In this document: positions 56,037-64,000 of the stretch, in pieces | Layout of the letters: every line of letters begins with the position of its first letter | Position numbering within the stretch: the first letter of the stretch is position 1 | From: Dactylellina haptotyla | Lineage: Eukaryota; Ascomycota; Orbiliomycetes; Orbiliales; Orbiliaceae | Assembly: GCA_031310005.1 (NCBI GenBank) | Contig: CM062387.1 | Location: 558,001 to 622,000 of the forward strand | Direction of reading: 5' to 3' | DNA length: 64,000 nt | Position numbers and translations under genes: made by a program | The notes under the pieces: generated by a model | What the model was told of the DNA's origin: nothing | The model's input: the letters and a program-made list of their open reading frames with translations, nothing else | The model's database searches: none

Positions 56037-56513
56037 CTATATATAGTATCGGATATCAAATGCTGGAAGGCAGGGGTTGAGAACGCGTTCGGTGTTGTAA
56101 GCGAGATGCTGTGTCTTGCGAAGACTGCCCTCGATCGTGGGCACGCCAAGACTGTGTTGTGGACTATTCCCACCTTCATTTCGTCGCCGCAGTTGGAGTT
56201 TCGGGTACCCGCTCTTACGACTAGCATTCACCATAGAGCTCTCGCAAACATTGACAAGAGTTTGCATCCCAAGTTGCTTGGGCGAAGTCAGTTGTAGAGG
56301 ACGTGAGGATGCATTGTGGGTGGCACTGTTTGCATTCGTGTTGTTAGGTTGCCGTTTAACAATCCAAAAGCTAAATCGGTCAGCATGTCTACAAATACAG
56401 AATCTTTCGCAGTAGCGATTCTCAAGTATTTTTAGCTCCATTGAGGTGGTGACAGGTAACGTTTGCCGTGGCTGTTGGTCTAGCGGTGGTACAACTGGCT
56501 GTTGCTCTGGCAC
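56037..56513 (-). CDS. Hypothetical reading frame, unrecognised
   Basis: This open frame of about 160 codons lacks an ATG at its 5' end. A plausible acceptor (CATGACAG at about 56521) lies just upstream, so it may be a last exon. The protein has a Pro/Gln-rich start (PEQQPVVPPLDQQPRQ), a CERFCICRHADRF segment and an Asn/Arg-rich rest. No family is recognised and no first exon was found. It could be a gene relic or part of a neighbour. Confidence 0.3.
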   Translation of the reverse strand: MPEQQPVVPPLDQQPRQTLPVTTSMELKILENRYCERFCICRHADRFSFWIVKRQPNNTNANSATHNASSRPLQLTSPKQLGMQTLVNVCESSMVNASRKSGYPKLQLRRRNEGGNSPQHSLGVPTIEGSLRKTQHLAYNTERVLNPCLPAFDIRYYI

Positions 56514-56816
56514 AATATCCTGTCATGAAATGTCAATGAATCTTAATTTTCAACGGTTTTATTGCAATTTTTACCCAAACAATTCTGAAAAATTATTTTT
56601 ATAAATGCAAACAGTAAATCATAACTCGCTAATCAAGAAACTCCTAGTTAATAATATCGTAACATATATACAGTGCCACTGGCACAACGGTATCGAATTC
56701 TCGTTCCTCCGTTATAGTTATATACCAAATCTGACCCTTGAGATGGAAACGTTAGATCATATGCTTCGCAAACTGAAAGACCGATACTTGGAGCTGAAAG
56801 AAGCAATATTTACCAT

Positions 56817-57880
56817 TCATATTTCCTCAACATTGAATCCTATACTCTTCATTCTCCTAACCGCATCCCTCCTCTTCTTCGCCTTGAAGCAAACATCCCA
56901 ACTCGAATACCCCGAATTCTCGTGCCACTCGGTCAATAACTCCAACTGTTTCGGCGCGATATTTCTATTCGCCTTCTGGAAAATCATCTCGTAAGGATGG
57001 ACGCTCGTGCCGAAATACGCCCCGTCGAACAATAAATCGTTATTGTCGCAAGTTTCAATGAAATTCTTCGATCCCGCAAACGCCGACATCATCGCGGTGG
57101 CGTTATATCCCGCATTGATAATAGCGTTCGTCGCTTCTTTTTCAACACTCACGGCGTCGAGGATATCCGTGAAGCATCTCGAGATCAGAGGCAGGAGAAT
57201 CCGTACTCCGATACGGTCGGTGGCAAAAATCATGGATTGGATGTGGTGCGGTTCAATACAATTCACAGTCATCCCAACAAGCTATGAAACACGAAAGTTA
57301 ATCATGTTAGCGGAGTTTCGTCAACTACCCGTCATCTGAAACATTGATGCGCAGGGAGCGTGCGTACCTTGTTGGTATCGGTTACTTTTCCCAGATATGC
57401 GTCGCTCCAGCATTCTCTGCTCCAGGTTGGCAGGAACGGTCCTCGAATAGATGCGTTCATCAATATGAATCTCTTGTATTTCTCGACGAGCTCGCCGTTA
57501 TTACTGTTGAGAACTTCAGCGTGAGAGCCGAGATCGAAGCAGGTGTTGTTTCGCTGTATGATTTTAATATTGGGTGCCGATGGGATGGACAGGCCGAGAG
57601 AGGTCTCGCCGTTCATGATGAAGATGAAATCCGCCTGGGCGTGTAAGCCATTTTTGATGAAAAAGAGGGCATTCTGTCGGGCATTCTCCGTTTCGTGATA
57701 TGCGTAGAGTACTAAGGGTCTGTCTTCTTCTTCGATAGTTGCGTACTGAGTAGCGGCCATATACCTGTGACTCCAGTCTGCTGAATGGGCAATGTATGCG
57801 TTCTGTAGTTCACCATTCTGTGAGAAGTAGGTCCTGGGTTTACAAGGTAATGGAAGGTTTATCTGGGCATATCGGGGCAC
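56817..57880 (-). CDS. Conserved fungal protein, putative glycosyltransferase-like, type II membrane
   Basis: Two exons are clear: 57880-57368 and 57281-56817, joined in phase 0 by an 86-bp intron (GTACGC ... TCATAG). They encode 325 residues. Conserved blocks include PLVLYAYHETENARQNALFFIKNGLH, IKIIQRNNTCFDLGSHAEVL, KRFILMNASIRGPFLPTW and, after the intron, LVGMTVNCIEPHHIQSMIFATD and ELLTEWHENSGYSSWDVC. This pattern recurs in many ascomycetes and is reminiscent of polysaccharide-synthesis glycosyltransferases, though I cannot name the family with certainty. The start is unresolved: the frame enters exon 57880 from an acceptor (CAGTAG). A separate ATG frame at 58034 upstream encodes a membrane segment (IVWVNIAICLSVISINVTFLW) that would make a good N-terminal anchor, but no convincing donor joins it in phase. 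Confidence 0.7.
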
Positions 57881-58034
57881 CTACTGTAGCATTAGGGTTG
57901 GATAGTTCCATGTCTCGGATAGAGATCTTTCTGTCCGAAATAAAGGTCCAGAGAAAAGTGACATTAATCGATATTACCGAAAGGCATATTGCTATATTAA
58001 CCCAGACAATCGGTGAGATCTCTGATTTCAGCAT

Positions 58035-60166
58035 TCTTGTCGGAAGAAAGGAAATATAAAACGCCAGTAAGACAGCGGAAAGTCGTTCTATTGAGTAATC
58101 GTCGACAGCGAAGGAGTAGTTTCTGCGTTATGGTTCCGACATAAAATATTACCGAGGCTGCCTGATTCGGGATGATATTATATGATATTGTCGGAGTCGA
58201 TTATTTCAGATGAAGATTAACGAAGGTGTCACCAAGTTTTAAAAAAATATTCTCCGGAGGGGAACCAGGCAGTTTATCAATGGATACCTAGGATGCCATT
58301 CGACATTTAAGACAACAATGGCCTCAAAATCACAAGCAGGGTATCATAATGTGCATTTGACAACCCCCCTCGGGATGTGCATATGCGTGTGGGTCAACGG
58401 TGTTGGGGAGTGTGTGGTGTTCGTCATCTGCTACATCGCTACTATGCCACAGTGGTGGCAATTTAGTTGGTTCGATTGAGCCCACGCACCACAGAACAGT
58501 CCCGCGAGGCATTAAGAACTTGTAGTAAGTTATTTGCACACGTTTTGTCATTACCGGGATATTTTTTTGGTGGAAACGTTCCCAGGGACTGGCAGTTGCA
58601 CCTTACCGCGACGGCACGGCGATCATGGCAATTGCAAGGAGTGCCCAGGACGCGTACCGGGTACATATTTGGTGGCGGTGCTGAGGACCGAAGAAGATTT
58701 ACAGGAGTATCAAACGTCCCGATAACAGGTTGGTATTTTGATATTTCATCGAATAGAAAAATAGGAAACTCATCGCATTCACCGTTTCGCAAACGGCTGC
58801 GTTCAGATACGGCGCAGTTAACTACGCCTTCAAACGGACAGTACCGTGTTGCATGCTGTTTCAACTCCGACCGGGTAATCATCCTCATGCAGTCGGGCTA
58901 TATCGCTCCGTTTTATCGATGACTATACAAGCTCGTTCGTATGCCTATGATACGATGAAAAACTCTTGGCTTCGCTGAAATTGGTAGCAAAGTGGAGCGA
59001 CGAAAATTAAAAATGGTGTTCGACACGTAAGCCAGTGCTTTGACAGGAAAGGGTTCCGACTCAGGAACCAGAAAGAACAGAGTACTCGTGACGTGAAAGG
59101 AAAAATAGAGCGAAACCTTATATTCGGAACTTGTTCAATTCTTTCCATTCTTGCCGAGCCCTCGAGACCGGGTCAATTGTTGAAGCTTTTTGGCTTACAG
59201 AGCTGCTTAGTGTTGAATGCAGCGAAAAGATAAGCTTATTGGCATGAACATGCAACATGGCGCACCCCGAATAAGCCTACATCCGTGCACTTAGCTGCAA
59301 ATTTTTGTTAGCACGCAGTACACATTGGCTCTTAGTAACCTTCCTAGTGGGGTCGCCCTGATCGGCGGAGTAAACCAAATCAATTCGCTCTGTGTTTTCG
59401 CAGGACCAGCTCGCGAGAGGGTCAACGTTACACTGTATGCCCTACTAAGTGGTTTGATAACCACCAACTTTCCACTATTTGAAGCTCTTTTTCGCCCTTG
59501 GCTCGTATCCAGCATACCTATGAAACGGTTTAGTTGTCGGTTTACGTTTCACCACCAAGAATTCTGCTCACCACCAAGAATTCTGCTCACCAAATGGTGG
59601 ATAGATTTGAGAGAGTTACAGCAGACCGTCGATTTCGTTTAGGTGTGCGCAGTTCTGTAGCTGTGCACGGAACCAATTCCAGCAAGACCATTTATAGAAA
59701 TGCATTGGTATTTTCCTTTTCGGATACGAATATTATTATGTCACGAATAAATTCTGCATTCTGCTACAATACACGGGTGTGTCAATCATCGGGGGTTTAG
59801 GAAGTGCGTAAACTTGTGCCTAGTTGTGATTGGAGAGCCGACTGTTTGCAAGCCACATTTGCTTACACTGTTGCTAATTCGGGAGGCCGCAGCACAAAAG
59901 GCGAAAATTTGGGATTTCCCCAGTCTCGAGATCTCGTAACCAGACCGCGGTTGTGTTGCCAAACAAAGTCCTTCGCAAATTCAATTCTTACATATTGCTT
60001 CCACAACGGTGTCATAATTTACTTTTTATCACGAGTGAAAAGATAACTTGAAGGTTTGAGAAAATATATTTAATATTTGGGCCAAATGGGTATATAACAT
60101 CAACACCACATCAACAACAGAGAAAACAGGCAAATATTATGTACAAAAAACAAAGTCGTATCAAAA
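58035..60166. other. 2.1-kb gene-poor region
   Basis: Frames at 58467-58922 and 59325-59800 show no domain. A 19-bp tandem repeat lies at 59552-59589. No gene is supported. Confidence 0.45.
59552..59589. repeat. 19-bp perfect tandem repeat
   Basis: ccaccaagaattctgctca is repeated at 59552-59570 and 59571-59589. Confidence 0.85.
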
Positions 60167-62518
60167 TTAACAAGCACCATCGGGGCATCCGAATCCGGAG
60201 CCGTAGAAGCCACCGGAGATCTTGAGGACCTCGAACAGAGCGTTGATGACACCACCGATACCCTCACCAGCGATCAAGCCGGAAGCGATGGAGGTACCGT
60301 ACATGTTCCAGGATTCTGGAGCGGCCTTCTGCCAGCTGGCGGCAATACCAGCACCAATGATCATGGCGGTACCGTATTGAGTGTATGGGAGAGTAAGGGC
60401 CAAGGAGAAGACCATGGTGTTGGGGAGCCAGTTGGCGATGTTGTCCTTGCCCTTGACGTGGAGAATGTGGCGGGCCAAGGAAATGAGGACGCAGATGATA
60501 CCATAGACGAGGGAGAAGATGGCGGAGCCACGGGGGACTGGGAATTGTGGAGAGGTGACGGCCTCGGTAACAGCACGCCACGCGGCGATCGATGGGGCAC
60601 CGAAAGCACACTTCTCGGCACCTGGTTCAAGGATACAAGGGTAGGCAGTCGAGAAGAGGATGAACAAGGATGGAGCCATGAAGATGGCAACAATGGAACC
60701 GATAATTTGGGCGTACTATTTGTTTTTATTAGATTAGCGACTATTTTTAATCATCGGGGATCTATATTGAAAGAAACTTACCCATTGCTTGCGTGGAGGA
60801 GTACGGAGGAGATATCCAACTTTGAAGTCGTTGATCAAGTCAGTGGACTGGGAAGCAGCAGCACCGGCGACACAACCAGCCATCAAATTGATGGTCTGAG
60901 CGGTCTTGATGGAAACGTGCATGCCTTTGGTGACACCACCGGTGGCCAACTGAGAAGCCTTGGCGACAGTGGAGACGGGGGTGGTATCGGAAGCACCGGT
61001 ACACTGGATGGCCAAGAAGGCGAAGATGAAGGCGAACAAGATGGACAGAATGGAAACACCAACTGGGAAACCATACATGACACCCAAGATGACACAGATG
61101 AGGACTGTTGTGATGACGACCATACCACCCCACATCCAGGTTGGAACTTGGTCCTGCGCGGAGAAGATATCCTTATCATCGTCGTCTTCTTGATCGCTCT
61201 CGGCAGCTGGTTGGCCACGGTTTCTAAGCTTGTTAATTCCGCCAATGGCACTCTTGTAACCGGCAACGAAACCAGCACTGATGATTTTGTAGTTGAAAGC
61301 GAGTTCGGCCATGGAGACGAGAATCATGGCGAAGACACCGGGCCACAGGAGCCAGTATCTTGGGGAGACATGATCAAGGTTGGAGACAGTCATGCTCATG
61401 TAGTTCTGGAGTCCCTCAACCTCAGTGCCACTAGGAGTCTTGCCGAAAGCAGCTCCATTCTTGACCAGAAGAGGTCCGACAATGGCCCAAGCGAAAACAC
61501 CACCGAAAAAGAGGGAGAAAGCGGAGTTCAATCCGACGAGGAGACCGGATCCAATGAAGGCTGGGGTGAACTCAATGAACCAACCCCAGCTGATGGCGCC
61601 AACGACACCACGGGCGGGGACATTGCTGGTCTTAGCGATGGAGTAGATCCACCAGAAAATGTGCCAGTCCCAGAGGACACCGATGCAGTACTGCGAGATA
61701 ACTCTGAGCAGGAAAGCACCTGCGAAGGAGACACCCAAGGCCTTGATCTTCTTCTTAGCTTGGCCGTATCCGTCACCGGTGGCGTGCATGGCACGGATGG
61801 AGACGGCAGTAGCAGTAGCAGTTGGGAAGATCAAGGAGAGCTCCCTAGCAACACTGATGATGAAGAACTTTCGGAGTGGGACACTGAACGAGATACCGAA
61901 GAGAGAGGCACAGAAGGTGATAGCGATGAGCTTGCCAAAGTCGTCCTTTGGGTTTGGGCTCATGAGACCAAGATGGTAAAGAGCTGGGATACCGGAAACG
62001 AAGATCAAGCCCATACCACCGGCGGCGGCAGCGGCAGTCTGAACGATGTTGTTCTCCATGGGACCGAAGTGATCAGTCAAGCCAGGAATCTTGAGTGGGG
62101 CCTTGCTCAACGCCTTCAAGATGGCGAAACCGAGCAAGGCGCCGAAAAGGTTGGCGCCGAAAAGCCATCCAGTTTTGAGACCTGCTATCTGTTAGCGCCA
62201 TTTTTAAGCCTGGATGTACATAAAAGAAGCATAAAACTTACCGAGATACAAGTTAGAGGCGTTGACAAGCGCTCCGAGTGCGCAACCGAGGACGATGGCA
62301 CGGACCGTGAGGATATTACCCTCGTCAGGCTGGGAAAGATCGATTGGGAAGGGGCTATAAGGATCGAGGACCTCGATTTCCTCAGAAGAACCCTTCTCGG
62401 ATCCGAGCTCGACGGTGTAGTCCTTGACATTCTTCTTCTCGTCGACCTGGTGAATCGAGTTTCGTTCAGCAGCAAGCTCGACATTGTCGAACTGCTGTCC
62501 TTGAGCGTTCTTCTCCAT
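60167..62518 (-). CDS. OPT-family oligopeptide transporter
   Basis: There are three exons (62518-62242, 62181-60782, 60715-60167) with 60- and 66-bp introns, phases 1 and 0, giving 741 residues. The first ATG is used. A hydrophilic N-terminus (about 60 residues) ends in the acidic VLDPYSPFPIDLSQPDEGN. About 14 hydrophobic segments follow. OPT hallmarks include NLYLGLKTGWLFGANLFGALLG, IFPTATATAVSIRAMH, GVVGAISWGWFIEFTPAFIGSGLLVG and, near the end, TLPYTQYGTAMIIGAGIAASW and SGLIAGEGIGGVINALFEVL. It imports oligopeptides or metal/siderophore-type conjugates across the plasma membrane, driven by protons. The cargo is not deducible. Codon choice is strongly biased to C/G in third positions, which suggests high expression and creates a long meaningless antisense frame. 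Confidence 0.92.
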
Positions 62519-64000
62519 GATGATAGATTTCCTCCTTTTCCAATGGATGATTTGGCGGGACGATTTGCGACGAACAGAGAAAGAGAAGTCGACCGGACCT
62601 CATGGACAGTCTCTGCTTTTATGTATCAGAGGTTATCACGACTTATCGCGCCCAGAGTCATCCAAGGAGGCTGCCACCTTGGCAGCGACAATTAAAATGC
62701 CATTCGAGAAGCTGGAATCTTCGCCATGTGCCGGTCAGGACCATCCATCCCCTGCCACCGTATTCAGATAGAGCATGATCATGATAACCAGGGAATGGTG
62801 GGAAGAAACGACCCGATCATCGCAACACGAACCTCGAAAAGAGAATGTGTGAATTCGGCGCCAAGAATGGGAAGCTTGTGCCTGGACCTGGTCCTTCCCA
62901 CCTACTCCGAGCGAGCGCCTGAGATCGAAGCGGCAGGTCCCACTTCGAGATAAGGTTTAGCTCCGAGCAATTGGCCCTTCGAGGGGCGACTATGGTGCAA
63001 TATACGAGCGGGGGTCGCATGTCTCTGTGCCTAAGCGGGAAGGTGGTGTGGTGACACCGCAGATGTCAACCATCCTGAACCGGCAGGAACATTGTTCTTC
63101 CAGAAGACCTGTGGCAAGTCTGCGAAGGGTGCGAAAGGGCCTCCCTTCGTATAAGCGGTTATGAACGGCCAGCACGCTAAAGTGGTTGCATCGTCGCCAG
63201 GCTCGGGGGCTGCCGACGGTGGGCTCGCTGCACAACTTGCAGCAAGAACGCATCCGGCGTCTGGCACGAAAAGGTTTATCGGAGGGCGTCTTCGCTTGGC
63301 CAGCATGGAATACCGCCTCTGTGGTCACCAGGCTGCCATTCCAAGAGGGTACGATGTCTCCCAAGATGGGCCCCAAGATGTCTTGGTCATCTTGGGTCGA
63401 AACGCCAGATAAAGGCGTCCAAGAAACAAGTTTGATATGGTTGATATGAAAGTCTTGGACGGAGAGAAACAATGTATTGAATTGCTAATGCTCACGCGAC
63501 TCCGACTTGGACCGAGGCACGGCCGTCCCTCCTTCGCCCCTTTTGCGGTCGGTGGCTAACTCGAACAAACAGAAAGGAAGGTGGTGTTTTGTATGGCGGT
63601 TTCGCCGTGTTATTCTCGGAAACACAACACATTCGTCGGACGCTGACATCGGACCGGCTGTCTAAAACTATTGGCTGTCGCAGGCAATATCACTAATCGA
63701 TATAAAACTAGTTCAGCTGGAACTCGTATTAACCCCGCTCCCAATTCCCTGCCAACTGAATGCTTCGATGTCTTGGACTTGCGACAGAGAAAGGTTAGAG
63801 AGGTCGTTCTACCAGCATGCGAAGCTTGATCGATTTGACCGCTGAGCTTCTGCCTAGCGACTTGATGCTACGGTGGAATCATTGGTCGCGCCGTTTACTC
63901 CGCATCCCGGATACGATAATATGTATCATGGGCTAGCCGAAAAATCATTGTCCTCACTTCATATCGCTTTCAAAAGAAACCAGAAATCCGGAACCATGAT
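62519..64000. other. Upstream region of the OPT gene to the window end
   Basis: 1.5 kb, GC-richer than most spacers between 62700 and 63450. It probably holds the OPT promoter. No gene is supported, though a distal gene could begin beyond the right edge. Confidence 0.4.

Noticed and set aside
58467-58922. 151-codon plus-strand frame
   Set aside because: No domain, no splice context, and an equally long antisense frame of random composition.
60377-62695. 772-codon plus-strand open frame
   Set aside because: It lies antisense across all three OPT exons and introns, is extremely Gly/Glu/Asp/Thr-rich, and arises from the biased third positions of the transporter gene.
62990-63472. 160-codon minus-strand frame
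   Set aside because: No recognisable domain, opposing frames equally open, and located in the OPT upstream region.
1-64000. tRNA genes, rRNA, CRISPR arrays, bacterial promoters or operons
   Set aside because: No tRNA-like A/B-box pair, rRNA block or regularly spaced repeat was found; intron structure marks the DNA as fungal nuclear.

Overview
This window is nuclear DNA of a filamentous ascomycete (Pezizomycotina). The basis is many short GT-AG introns of about 50-125 bp, compact genes on both strands, and fungus-specific families: F-box-like proteins, a CBM1 cellulose-binding module, a GMC oxidoreductase, an OPT transporter, a GPI-anchor-type secreted protein and a NACHT-WD (NLR-like) fragment. 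The protein families would suit Leotiomycetes/Helotiales, but that placement is inference. I see no tRNA, rRNA, CRISPR array or bacterial operon.

Layout. 1-1.6 kb: an NLR-like (NACHT-WD) fragment running off the left edge, next to an F-box-like gene. 3.1-3.8 kb: a small secreted Cys-rich protein built of three repeats, one per exon. 4.7-6.1 kb: an F-box-like gene. 7.1-9.4 kb: a secreted type-B carboxylesterase with a C-type-lectin-like N-terminus. 9.8-12.2 kb: a large fungal membrane protein. 14.0-14.2 kb: an ankyrin relic. 14.6-16.7 kb: a secreted GH127/DUF1680 enzyme with a CBM1. 17.8-24.9 kb: five F-box-like or F-box-derived genes in a row, one interrupted by an in-frame stop. 26.1-28.0 kb: a secreted GMC oxidoreductase. 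29.8-30.9 kb: a secreted, probably GPI-anchored protein. 32.0-33.5 kb: an F-box gene. 34.2-35.2 kb: an intracellular GH43 enzyme with XlnR-type sites upstream. 35.6-36.3 kb: a low-complexity protein. 36.9-38.1 and 41.9-43.5 kb: two related F-box genes flanking a gene-poor 3.8 kb. 44.2-48.8 kb: a very long disordered protein of unknown function whose frame continues past a single TAG. 49.4-53.6 kb: two paralogous C2H2 zinc-finger/coiled-coil genes. 54.8-56.0 kb: a gene with a Copia-type protease-like domain. 56.8-57.9 kb: a putative glycosyltransferase-like gene. 60.2-62.5 kb: an OPT transporter.

How it fits together. Two themes stand out. The first is secreted or sugar-directed chemistry: carboxylesterase, GH127-CBM1, GMC oxidase and GH43. 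GH127 and GH43 both contain arabinose-releasing enzymes, so plant-wall arabinan or arabinoxylan use is a reasonable inference. The second is an unusually dense set of F-box-like genes: ten in 64 kb, highly divergent, some degenerating. Together with the NLR and ankyrin relics and the gene-poor spacers, this looks like a fast-evolving accessory region. The OPT gene at the right end has strongly biased codons and looks like a conserved, well-expressed housekeeping-type gene.

Exon boundaries were inferred by eye from splice signals and phase agreement.
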